Of a stretch of DNA of 64,000 bases, positions 51,436-59,695 are shown piece after piece; the stretch's first letter is position 1, and the number at the start of each line of letters is the position of its first letter. The notes under the pieces were generated by a model. The model did no database searches. It saw only the letters and a list, made by a program, of their open reading frames with translations, and was not told the DNA's origin. A program made the position numbers and the translations under genes. The DNA is from M55B129 sp964506505 (GTDB taxonomy: Bacteria; Bacillota; Dethiobacteria; DTU022), in assembly GCA_964506505.1 (NCBI GenBank), contig CAZDKY010000047.1:1-64000 (forward strand), read 5' to 3'.

Positions 51436-52644
51436 ATGAATTTCAACGAGATCCTTGATACGGTAACAAACAAGGAGGTCTATGAACTGACGACCAATCT
51501 GGTGAATATTCCCAGCTACACGGGCCTGATTAACCAGGAGCTGGCAGTAGCCCGCTACATCAAAGAGTTTTTTGAATCCGAAAACATCGAGGTCTTTTTT
51601 CAAGACCCGCTGCCGAACAGGCCCAATGTAATTGCCGTAATCAGGGGCTGCGGCAAAGGAAAGTCGCTGATGCTGAGCGGCCATCTTGATACGGTGCCAC
51701 CTTACAATATGACCGAAGATCCTTTCTCGGGAAAGATCGAAGGGGGAAAACTTTATGGCAGGGGCAGCTGCGATATGAAAGGGGCCCTGGCCTGCATGAT
51801 GACGGCCATGGCAGCCCTGCGGCGAAGCGGGACGAGGCTGGCCGGTGATCTTATTTTCGCCGGTGTAATCAACGAGGAACAGCAGAGTGAAGGTACCGAA
51901 TACATTGTGCGGAACGGGCCGGGTGCCGATGCAGCCATCGTTGGCGAGCCGACAGGCATGGATATCGCTGCCGGACACCGCGGTCTGGAATGGATAGACA
52001 TTACCGTGATCGGAAAAACCACGCATGGCGGAACTCCCACCGAAGGTGTCAACGCTATTTCCAAGGCGGCCGAACTGATTTACAAAATCGAGACTGAATT
52101 GATCCCTAAATTCAAAAATCGCCGACACCCATTGATAGGCGAGCCGCTTCTCAATTTCGGGGTGATCAAGGGCGGCGACCAACCCAGCAGTGTGGCTGGG
52201 TTCTGCCGGATTTCAATCGACCGGCGCTGGCCCCCGCTGGAAACATTTAGCGGGATCATGGAGGAACTTGAAGAAATCATCGGGGAGCTGCGAAGTGAAG
52301 ATCCCAATTTCCGGGCCGAGGTCAAACGCTACTTCGAGGGCTCTGATATGATGTTGCACAAACCGCTGGAAATAGACCTTAATCACCCGTTAGTTGAAAC
52401 GCTGCAAAAAACCCTGCGGATCACAGGCCAGAAAGAACCGCAAATTGTTTCTTTCCCGGCCTGGACCGACGCTTCTCTGCTAAGCAATTACGCAGGCATT
52501 CCCAGCGTAGTCTGCGGCCCCGGGTTCCTGAAAGACGCCCACACCGAAAACGAGCACGTCCATCTCAGCCAGCTGGAAGAAGGATACAGAGCTTACACTT
52601 TGGGTGCTCTCGATTTCTGTGGAATGGAAGAAAACATTGACTGA
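51436..52644 (+). CDS. M20-family metallopeptidase (ArgE/DapE type)
   Basis: 402 aa. Two-zinc ligand motifs: SGHLDTVPPY, GRGSCDMKGALA, INEEQQSEGTEY and VGEPTG, and a C-terminal DAHTENEHVHLSQLEEGY. The dimerisation domain is in the middle (GKTTHGGTPTEGVNA). It deacylates or hydrolyses an amino-acid amide or dipeptide; the substrate is unknown. ATG at 51436 with AGGGGGTG upstream; 54 upstream codons in frame are ignored. Single gene. Confidence 0.9.
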   Translation: MNFNEILDTVTNKEVYELTTNLVNIPSYTGLINQELAVARYIKEFFESENIEVFFQDPLPNRPNVIAVIRGCGKGKSLMLSGHLDTVPPYNMTEDPFSGKIEGGKLYGRGSCDMKGALACMMTAMAALRRSGTRLAGDLIFAGVINEEQQSEGTEYIVRNGPGADAAIVGEPTGMDIAAGHRGLEWIDITVIGKTTHGGTPTEGVNAISKAAELIYKIETELIPKFKNRRHPLIGEPLLNFGVIKGGDQPSSVAGFCRISIDRRWPPLETFSGIMEELEEIIGELRSEDPNFRAEVKRYFEGSDMMLHKPLEIDLNHPLVETLQKTLRITGQKEPQIVSFPAWTDASLLSNYAGIPSVVCGPGFLKDAHTENEHVHLSQLEEGYRAYTLGALDFCGMEENID

Positions 52645-52746
52645 AATGGTCACAAGGGGATTCATTTTTCCGTTCCGAAATATGCGTCATCGGGATATAC
52701 GCAATTAAAAGGTCATTACGCGACAGCCAGGAAACCAAACGGCTCT

Positions 52747-52794
52747 CCCGGCAGGGTATCTATTCTTCTTCGGCCGGCCTGCGGGTTTTTTTTA
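52747..52794 (+). terminator. Possible terminator of the M20 gene
   Basis: Imperfect inverted repeat (GCAGG 52751-52755 with CCTGC 52778-52782, extended by C/G pairs with a bulge) followed by eight T residues, 100 bp after the M20 stop. Weak stem, so moderate support. Confidence 0.4.
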
Positions 52795-54693
52795 GCTGTT
52801 TTTCCCGGCTAAATCTTTCATGGAAATGATCAGGTGGATAATCCCGCTTTCCCACTTGCGTTCATACTGCAGGCCCAGCTTTTCAATAAGGTGAAAAACA
52901 GCTGTATTATCAGGCAAAATATCGACAACGACATTATGAAGACCTTCGCTCTTGGCACTGGTGATCATGTGGGATAGCATTTCAAAACCGATACCCATTT
53001 TCTGGTAATCATCGCGCACCACGACGGATACCTCGGCCGACATGGTATCTTCCATCAGGCAGTACTGAGCCATGCCCACCACTTTTTCCCGTCCTTCCTG
53101 CTCAATGATGGCCAGGATAACCATCTCCCTGGTGTAATCGATGACTACATAATGCTTCTGCAGCTCTTCATGCGGGAGATAGCGCCGGACTGACATGAAG
53201 CGACGGTAGATACTTTCATCAGAAAGGGAATAGTGAAATTCCTTGATCAGCGGTTCGTCGCTGATTTTAACAGGCCGCAGCAAGATCCGCTGGTTGTGTT
53301 TGGTCGTGCGGTAGGTTTCGAGATAAGCGGGGTATTCACCTTTTTCACCGGGCAGATAAGCCTGATCCTCGTAAATTAGTTTCCTTTTCTTCGCTTCTTC
53401 AATCAGCCAGGGCTGGAATTGCGGATGAGCTATGGTGATCAGGGACATGGCCCGCTCGCGGATGTTTCTGCCGTGCAGGTGAGCAATGCCGTATTCGGTA
53501 ACCACGTAATGAAGATCACCACGGGTCATGGTCACCCCCGCACCCTCTGCCAGGGCAGGAACGATACGCGAGCTTTTACCGTCGCGGCTCGTCGATTGAA
53601 GGACAAGGATGTTTTTTCCCTTTGGAGCAAGCACAGCCCCGCGCATGAAATTGGCCTGTCCGCCAACGCCACTGTAAAAAGTGGAACCAATCGATTCAGC
53701 GGAAGCCTGCCCGCTCAAATCAATTTCCAGGGCACTGTTTATAGCGGTCATATGGTCGTGGGCGGCAATGACCAGCGGGTTGTTGGTGTAATCGATTTCC
53801 CGGAAAAGGATGGCCGGATTGTCGTTTATGTAGTCGTAGGTTTCCCGCGAGCCCATGCAGAAGGAAGCCACCGTTTTACCGCGGTTACGCTCCTTGCGGC
53901 TGTTATCGACAGCGCCGCTTTTCAGCAGTTCCACCAGGCCGTCACTGAGCAACTCGGTATGAACTCCCAGGTTTTTTTTCTCGGACAGGGCGGCCACGGT
54001 AGCATTGAGCACTCCGCCGTAACCGATCTGAATGGTATCACCATCTTCCACGATCCTGGCCACATAATGGCCGATTTTTTCTGCTATTTTCTCTTCCACG
54101 AGCGGTGGGGGATACTCGAGCAGCGGCTCATCATGCCAGATGAGATGATCAATCTGCTCCACGTGGAGAAAGGTATTGCCGTGCACCCTCGGCATGTTTG
54201 CATTGATCTGAGCAATGACTGTATCGGCACTTTCGACTGCTGCCCTGGTTATATCCAGGCTTATCCCGAGGCTACAGTAACCGTGTTCATCTGGTGGTGA
54301 AACCTGAATTAGAGCTACATCCACTGTCACCTGCCGCAGCCTGAAAAGGGAGGGAACATCGGAGAGTAAAATGGGTGTGTAATCCGCATCGCCACTGTTA
54401 ACAGCCTGCCTCGTGTGTCGGCTGATAAAGAAAGAGTTCTGGCGAAAATTGCTCTTCAATTTGGCATCGCTGTACGGAGCCACACCGAGGGACCAGACAT
54501 GGAGAATCTCGGTGTCAAAAAAAGCCTTGGGGTTTGATTCTACATACCGGACCAGCGTATTAACCAGGTACTGCGGTTCCCCGCAACCGGTGGAGATAAA
54601 AATGCGGTCGCCGGCCTTGATCTTGCCAAATATGTCATCAGATGAAGCAACTTTTTGCGGGTATCTTTTCTTCAGTTCATCAGCTGTAAGCAC
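52792..54693 (-). CDS. Acetyl-CoA hydrolase/4-hydroxybutyrate CoA-transferase-like with C-terminal GNAT
   Basis: 633 aa. Residues ~1-455 are a family I CoA-transferase: VALIQVSPPDEHGYCSLG, IQIGYGGVLNATVAALSE, the likely catalytic Glu in GVHTELLSDGLVEL, SGVGGQANFMRGAVLAPKGK, SRIVPALAEGAGVTMTRGDL and VTEYGIAHLHGRNIRERA. Residues ~470-633 are a GNAT domain (VVVRDDYQKMGIGFEMLSHM, ILPDNTAVFHLIEKLG). Such fusions are known, but the role of the GNAT part is unclear; it may acetylate a lysine on the enzyme or a partner. GTG start. Next genes: transaldolase (divergent) and M20 (convergent). Confidence 0.88.
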   Translation of the reverse strand: MLTADELKKRYPQKVASSDDIFGKIKAGDRIFISTGCGEPQYLVNTLVRYVESNPKAFFDTEILHVWSLGVAPYSDAKLKSNFRQNSFFISRHTRQAVNSGDADYTPILLSDVPSLFRLRQVTVDVALIQVSPPDEHGYCSLGISLDITRAAVESADTVIAQINANMPRVHGNTFLHVEQIDHLIWHDEPLLEYPPPLVEEKIAEKIGHYVARIVEDGDTIQIGYGGVLNATVAALSEKKNLGVHTELLSDGLVELLKSGAVDNSRKERNRGKTVASFCMGSRETYDYINDNPAILFREIDYTNNPLVIAAHDHMTAINSALEIDLSGQASAESIGSTFYSGVGGQANFMRGAVLAPKGKNILVLQSTSRDGKSSRIVPALAEGAGVTMTRGDLHYVVTEYGIAHLHGRNIRERAMSLITIAHPQFQPWLIEEAKKRKLIYEDQAYLPGEKGEYPAYLETYRTTKHNQRILLRPVKISDEPLIKEFHYSLSDESIYRRFMSVRRYLPHEELQKHYVVIDYTREMVILAIIEQEGREKVVGMAQYCLMEDTMSAEVSVVVRDDYQKMGIGFEMLSHMITSAKSEGLHNVVVDILPDNTAVFHLIEKLGLQYERKWESGIIHLIISMKDLAGKNS

Positions 54694-54774
54694 GGCTGAT
54701 CACCTGCCTTCGCCTTATTTTATCAGCCGTATCGCCGGAAGGCAACTGCCCGGCATGCTCATACAGGCATGCAC

Positions 54775-54803
54775 GTGGTCAGGCCTTGAAATATAACTTT
54801 TTA
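54775..54803. repeat. REP-like element, copy 1
   Basis: 29-bp unit matching 25 of 29 bases of 56953-56981 in the same orientation, core GGTCAGG, TTGA and ACTTTTTA. It lies between the CoA-transferase and transaldolase genes. A shared GATAAGAGGCC occurs after both copies (54827-54837 and 57003-57013). Confidence 0.65.
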
Positions 54804-54872
54804 ATGCGTGTGCGGGATCAGGCAGGGATAAGAGGCCCTGGAGCGAATTATAGATTGGAGGAGGGAAGGTAA

Positions 54873-55532
54873 ATGAAACTGTTTCTGGATACAGCCAATA
54901 TTGATGAAATCAGGCAGGCCGCCGACTGGGGGGTAATCTGCGGGGTAACTACCAACCCCTCCCTGGCAGCGAAAGAAGAGGATGATTTTACGACCATCCT
55001 ACCCTCTATCTGCGAGCTGGTTGACGGCCCCATCAGCGCAGAGGTCCTTTCGCTTGATGCGGAGGGAATGATCAGAGAAGCCCGCAAACTGGCCTCTGTT
55101 CATCCGAACGTGGTAATCAAGATTCCCATCACCCCTGAAGGAACCAAGGCAATCAAAGCTCTCTTCGCCGAAGGAATCCGGGTCAACACCACCCTTGTTT
55201 TCTCAGCCAACCAGGCTCTCCTGGCAGCACGGGCCGGGGCTGCCTTCGTCAGCCCCTTTATCGGAAGGCTTGACGATATAGGCCAAACCGGGGTCCACTT
55301 AATTAACGACATTGTCGAAATTTTCGATCGGCATGGACTTGAAACAGAAGTAATTGCCGCCAGCATCCGCCACACCCAGCATGTCCCGGCTGTAGCCCTG
55401 GCTGGAGCACATATTGCCACCCTGCCCTTCAAGGTTTTGCAACAGATGTACAGACACCCGCTGACGGACCGCGGGATCGATAACTTTTTAAATGACTGGA
55501 AGAAAGCGGAAGAAACAAGAGGTAAAAAATGA
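54873..55532 (+). CDS. Transaldolase/fructose-6-phosphate aldolase (TalC/MipB type)
   Basis: 219 aa small TIM barrel. MKLFLDTANIDEIRQAADWG, GVTTNPSLAA, Schiff-base Lys83 in VIKIPITPEG, then VNTTLVFSANQALLAARAGA and SPFIGRLDDIG. Both transaldolase and fructose-6-phosphate aldolase activities are known for this subfamily and cannot be separated here. ATG with GGAGGAGGGAAGG upstream. Monocistronic; central sugar metabolism or pentose supply. Confidence 0.93.
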   Translation: MKLFLDTANIDEIRQAADWGVICGVTTNPSLAAKEEDDFTTILPSICELVDGPISAEVLSLDAEGMIREARKLASVHPNVVIKIPITPEGTKAIKALFAEGIRVNTTLVFSANQALLAARAGAAFVSPFIGRLDDIGQTGVHLINDIVEIFDRHGLETEVIAASIRHTQHVPAVALAGAHIATLPFKVLQQMYRHPLTDRGIDNFLNDWKKAEETRGKK

Positions 55533-55668
55533 TCAATGGTTCAAAACCGGCGGGAACAACGCTTTATTCAGCTCTATCCTTCTAATCATTTTATTTATTT
55601 TAGTCTTATCCGCCATCACTTCCATTCTTTTCTTTTCTCTTTCATTTTTTCCCAGCGCTGAGCCCAAA

Positions 55669-55739
55669 GTGGATCACTTTTTTCCTGGCGTTGGTGGATC
55701 AATATTTTTCTGGCGCGTGGATCACTTTTTTCTTGACGA
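55669..55739. repeat. Three ~24-bp tandem repeats, likely solo IS21-type end
   Basis: Units at 55669-55691, 55692-55716 and 55717-55739, each carrying a GTGGATCA core, a T run and TGGCG or TGACG. Repeated GGATCA-plus-T-run units at this period resemble IS21-family termini. No istA/istB is in the window. It lies in the 244-bp gap between the transaldolase gene and the mscS 3' end. Confidence 0.7.
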
Positions 55740-55776
55740 TCGCAACTTTAACCTTCATCTTATTTATACTTATCGT

Positions 55777-56928
55777 CTATTCATTCCTGTCACCATTATT
55801 TTCACCATTCACCCTGTTATTTTCACCATTCACCTCGTGCTTCCGGGGATCTTCCGCTACCGCCAGCCTGTTTTCAAAATAGACGCTCTGGCTGGGAAAG
55901 GCAACAGATACTCCCTCTTCTTCCAGTATGGCCAGAATCTTAAAGTTAATATCCTCTCTTACCGCCAGGTGATCACCCCACACGGTTGTCTTTGTAAAGA
56001 AGTAAATAAAAATATCGAGACTGCTGTCGTTAAATTCATCAAAACGGGCAAAGATTGTTTCTGGATGAACCTCGGGATGTTTTTCAAGCATAGTCCTGAT
56101 CCTGTCAATGCAGAGCTGCAGTTTCTGCCGCGGCGTATCGTAGGTAACCCCGAGATGGAAGGAAATACGCCGTTTCTGCATGCGGGTCCAGTTGGTGATC
56201 GGTTCGTTGGCCAGGCTGGCATTGGGCACGGTAACCAGGGCATTGGCAAAGTTGCGTACCCTGGTGCTGCGAAAGCCCATCTCTTCGACCGTTCCCTCAA
56301 TGCTGGGCGAGCTGATCCAGTGGCCCACCTCGAAGGGCTTGTCAAGGAGAATGATCACTCCGCCAAATATGTTGGCCACCGCATCCTTGGCTGCCAGGGC
56401 GACAGCCAGGCCGCCGAGGCCCAGGCCGGCAATAAATCCGTTGACATCGTAGTTCCACTCCTGGGCAATGATTACCGCGGCCATGGCAACAATGATAAAC
56501 CGCAGCGCCTTGGTCGCAAAACCGGCCACTGTTTGTTCTATACTCAATTTTTCACTGGCTTTATGATAGGCATCACCGCCAACCAGGTTATAAAAACCGG
56601 CGCCAATAAATACGATGAGCAAGGAACGGAAGATGCGGCCCATGACGGCATCGACTGCCGGTCCCAGGGGCAGAGAAAGAATGGCAATATAGAAGCCGAT
56701 AACCAGGATCAGCTGCTTGAGCGGATTTTCGAATGCCAGCAGGATGGCTTTGTCAAGAGAAGTTTTGGTTTTCTCCGCCAGCCGTAAAACGATCCTGAAG
56801 ATAACGCATGTAAACAGCCCCCTGATTAATAAAAACGCCAAAATAATTAATGCGGCGGTGCCCAGCTGCCACCAGATGTTTTCACGGGACATCACCGCCT
56901 GCCAGATCTGCCATATCGATTCAGTCAA
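55777..56928 (-). CDS. MscS-family mechanosensitive channel
   Basis: 383 aa. Three or more TM segments, then the pore helix region FIAGLGLGGLAVALAAKDAV with NIFGGVIILLDKPFEVGHWI, and VEEMGFRSTRVRNFANALVTVPNASLANEPITNW, the MscS beta domain. Relieves turgor on hypo-osmotic shock. TTG at 56926-56928 has AGGAGG 8 nt before it; a longer frame to 57015 would add 29 atypical residues. The tail ends with two 7-residue repeats (VNGENNR, VNGENNG) encoded by a 21-bp tandem repeat at 55796-55837. Confidence 0.9.
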   Translation of the reverse strand: MTESIWQIWQAVMSRENIWWQLGTAALIILAFLLIRGLFTCVIFRIVLRLAEKTKTSLDKAILLAFENPLKQLILVIGFYIAILSLPLGPAVDAVMGRIFRSLLIVFIGAGFYNLVGGDAYHKASEKLSIEQTVAGFATKALRFIIVAMAAVIIAQEWNYDVNGFIAGLGLGGLAVALAAKDAVANIFGGVIILLDKPFEVGHWISSPSIEGTVEEMGFRSTRVRNFANALVTVPNASLANEPITNWTRMQKRRISFHLGVTYDTPRQKLQLCIDRIRTMLEKHPEVHPETIFARFDEFNDSSLDIFIYFFTKTTVWGDHLAVREDINFKILAILEEEGVSVAFPSQSVYFENRLAVAEDPRKHEVNGENNRVNGENNGDRNE

Positions 56929-56952
56929 AAGCGGCACCTCCTCAGCATATGC

Positions 56953-57061
56953 GGGGTCAGGTCTTGAGATATCACTTTTTATAATTTTCCTGAGCAAAAA
57001 TTGATAAGAGGCCAATTCCTATTATAAAAACCTGTCTTCTCAGGTTTTTAAAAAGTGATAT
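56953..57061. repeat. REP-like palindromic element, copy 2
   Basis: Starts with the same 29-bp unit as copy 1. ATATCACTTTTTA (56969-56981) is perfectly inverted at 57049-57061, and CCTGAG (56989-56994) at 57039-57044. The palindrome overlaps the promoter side of mscS. The pattern is like the recognition elements of REP-associated tyrosine transposases. No such gene is present. Confidence 0.68.
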
Positions 57062-57312
57062 TTTCGATTATGCACAGGCAAAAACTGGCAAGTTTTACCC
57101 GACGCACTCAATGCCTGGCCACATTTATTTTATTCATTCCATTTATTTCGTTATTCTGTTTCCATAAATACTTTCTCTGAACACACGGGGCAATCCTTTT
57201 TAACGGTTCTGCTTTTTCTCAGATAATCGTTTATAATAGATAGGGTAACGTTTTTGGGCTATATATTCAGTTTATGCTCTTAAGCAACATTATCCTCTTC
57301 CGGAGGCTGAAA

Positions 57313-58359
57313 ATGAAGTTCAACCGCTTAATATTAGTATTGATGACAGCAGTGGTTTTCTTTATCCTGTCCGGTTCTTTCTACTACTATAGCACCCTCG
57401 GCACGGTGGAAGTAATCACTCCCATCGAAGGAAACAGTGGAAAGGAACCTCTCTCTGCGACGAGGTCCGCGGGCTGCTTTATGCAGACAAAAGCCGATTT
57501 CGGCCTGACTAAAAAACTGGTCACCTACCCTGACAAACCGTCACCTGGAGATTTCCTGATCATTGAAGGGGGGCCTTTTGACAACCCGAAATATTTAATC
57601 TTCACTTTTGATTTCCCCGGCGCTCTATCGCGTCAGTATCAGGTAGGGAACCTGATCTACATCATTGTCGGAATAAGCTGTGATACCGAACCTGGTAACT
57701 ACGAGATAGAGTTTAAAAAGGGCTGCGGGGAAGATCCGGCGGCGGGAGAAACAGTCCTTGCAAAAAATATCGAGATCGCCCCCAAAGAATTCGCCTTTTC
57801 CCGCTTCAGCATGCCGGCAGACCGGACTGCCGGGTGGACGACAGCTCGTTTGGAGGAAGACCGGGAAAAAGTCCGCCAGGCCCGCGAAACAACGGAACCC
57901 CATCCCCTGTGGATGGATCCCTTCATTTCCCCCGTCGAAGGGCGGATAAGTTCCCAGTACGGCGCTATCAGGATTATCAATAACAACCCGCCGCGCCGGC
58001 ATGTTGGGATTGATATCGCCGCCGATGAAGGCACCCCGGTGGTTTCTACAAACAGGGGCATAGTTAGGCTGGCCGAGTTTCTTCTCTCGGGAGGAAATAC
58101 CGTAATTGTGGATCACGGGATGGGGCTTTCAAGTTCTTATCTCCACCTGGATGAAATGGCCGTCGAACAAGGCCAATGGGTAGAATGTGGTGCCCTCGTC
58201 GGAACTTTAGGCATGACCGGTTATGCCACCGGTCCGCACCTGCACTGGGAAGTTAGCATTGGCCAGGATGCAGTCAACCCGGAACAGTTGATAGAGGGTG
58301 ACCTTCTATGGGTTCCCCCGGCTTATGTAAGCAAAATAGTTTCCGAAAAAGTAAACTGA
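57313..58359 (+). CDS. M23-family (LytM-like) peptidase
   Basis: 348 aa. N-terminal membrane anchor (LILVLMTAVVFFILSGSFYYYS), ~200-residue extracytoplasmic region, then the LytM domain: SSQYGAIRI, RRHVGIDIAADEGTPV (HxxxD zinc ligands) and ATGPHLHWEV (HxH). Peptidoglycan endopeptidase or a degenerate activator; the ligands look intact. ATG at 57313 with GGAGG 6 nt upstream. Monocistronic. Confidence 0.88.
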   Translation: MKFNRLILVLMTAVVFFILSGSFYYYSTLGTVEVITPIEGNSGKEPLSATRSAGCFMQTKADFGLTKKLVTYPDKPSPGDFLIIEGGPFDNPKYLIFTFDFPGALSRQYQVGNLIYIIVGISCDTEPGNYEIEFKKGCGEDPAAGETVLAKNIEIAPKEFAFSRFSMPADRTAGWTTARLEEDREKVRQARETTEPHPLWMDPFISPVEGRISSQYGAIRIINNNPPRRHVGIDIAADEGTPVVSTNRGIVRLAEFLLSGGNTVIVDHGMGLSSSYLHLDEMAVEQGQWVECGALVGTLGMTGYATGPHLHWEVSIGQDAVNPEQLIEGDLLWVPPAYVSKIVSEKVN

Positions 58360-58421
58360 TAAAATTTTAATGACAAAACGGCAAATCGGGACAAAACTTC
58401 CTGCTTTTTCAAACAAAAAAC

Positions 58422-58450
58422 TTAGCAAACAGCAAAATTCGTGGTAAAAT
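58422..58450 (+). promoter_or_regulatory. Candidate sigma-A promoter of the aminotransferase gene
   Basis: TTAGCA (58422-58427) and TAAAAT (58445-58450) separated by 17 bp, 33 bp before the ATG. -35 matches 4/6, -10 5/6. Confidence 0.5.
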
Positions 58451-58483
58451 AAAAAAATCCAATCACAGAGAGTGGTGCAAATA

Positions 58484-59674
58484 ATGTTATCAAAAAAAGC
58501 GCTGGGCATCAGTCCTTCATCAACCATGGCCATCGACAGCAAGGCCAAGGAAATGAAAAACAACGGAATTGATGTAGTCAGTTTCGGGGCAGGTGAGCCC
58601 GACTTCGATACTCCGCCGCACATTCGAGAAGCTGCTATCAGGGCTATCAATGAAGGGTACACCCGCTATACCCCTGCCGCGGGTATTCCGGAGCTCAGGA
58701 AAGCAATCTGCAAAAAACTGCAGGGCGACAACGGGCTTGATTACGAACCCGCTCAGATAGTGGTCAGCAACGGAGCCAAGCATTCGCTGTACAATGTAAT
58801 GGTCACCCTTCTTAATCCAGGCGACGAAGTGCTCGTGCCCAAACCGTACTGGGTAAGCTACCCTGAAATGGTTCGTCTTGCCGACGGTACACCGGTACCG
58901 GTCGAGAGCAGTGAAGAAAACCTGTTCAAGGTAACTGTCGCCGACCTCGAAAAAGTTTACACCCGGAAATGCAAAGCGCTCATTATAAACAGCCCCTCTA
59001 ATCCGACGGGTCAGATTTACAGTATTGAAGAGCTGCAGGAGATCGCCCTTTTCTGCGTCGACCGCGGCATCTATATAGTAACCGATGAGATATATGAAAA
59101 ACTGATCTACAGTGGCTCACAACATTTCAGTATCGCCTCGTTGAGCAATGAGGTTAAGGAGCTAACCATTGTTGTCAACGGCGCATCAAAAAGTTTTGCC
59201 ATGACCGGCTGGCGAATTGGCTATACCGCTTCCAACACGGAGATCGCCAAAGTGATGGCCAACATCCAGAGCCACACCTCATCCAACCCCAATTCCATTG
59301 CCCAGAAGGCAGTAGTGGCTGCCCTGCAGGGTCCGCAGGAAGGTATCGAAGAAATGCGTCTTGCCTTCGATGAACGGCGCCGCTTCATGTTCCGGCGGGT
59401 GTCCGAAATTCCCTGTCTCAGTGCCGTTGAGCCGCTGGGCGCTTTCTATATATTCGTGGGTATGGCAGAAGTAATCGGCAAGCATTACCATGGCACTGCT
59501 ATAACCGACAGTGACAATTTTGCCTACCTTCTCCTTGAAAATCACAAAGTGGCGGTGGTGCCAGGCACCGGTTTCGGCTCTCCCAACCATATGCGCCTAT
59601 CATTCGCCACATCACTAGAAAATATTGCCAAAGGCCTGGACCGGATCGAGGCCTTTTTGGAAGAACTTGCCTAA
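58484..59674 (+). CDS. Class I aminotransferase (AspC-like)
   Basis: 396 aa PLP enzyme. SFGAGEPDFDTPPHIREAAI, the PLP-lysine region VVNGASKSFAMTGWRIGY, NSPSNPTGQIYS and GTGFGSPNHMRLSFATS are standard for the aspartate/aromatic aminotransferase Ib group. Donor specificity is not readable; aromatic and aspartate substrates are both possible, and it could feed IorAB with aryl-pyruvates. The ATG at 58484 gives the family N-terminus MLSKKALGIS; GTG codons upstream are less likely. The FAD fusion follows 21 bp later. Confidence 0.92.
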   Translation: MLSKKALGISPSSTMAIDSKAKEMKNNGIDVVSFGAGEPDFDTPPHIREAAIRAINEGYTRYTPAAGIPELRKAICKKLQGDNGLDYEPAQIVVSNGAKHSLYNVMVTLLNPGDEVLVPKPYWVSYPEMVRLADGTPVPVESSEENLFKVTVADLEKVYTRKCKALIINSPSNPTGQIYSIEELQEIALFCVDRGIYIVTDEIYEKLIYSGSQHFSIASLSNEVKELTIVVNGASKSFAMTGWRIGYTASNTEIAKVMANIQSHTSSNPNSIAQKAVVAALQGPQEGIEEMRLAFDERRRFMFRRVSEIPCLSAVEPLGAFYIFVGMAEVIGKHYHGTAITDSDNFAYLLLENHKVAVVPGTGFGSPNHMRLSFATSLENIAKGLDRIEAFLEELA

Positions 59675-59695
59675 CAGCCGGACTGGAGGCTTTTT

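Noticed and set aside
55492..56787. 431-codon plus-strand open frame over the IS remnant and mscS
   Set aside because: Covers a repeat remnant and the antisense of mscS; no recognisable domain.
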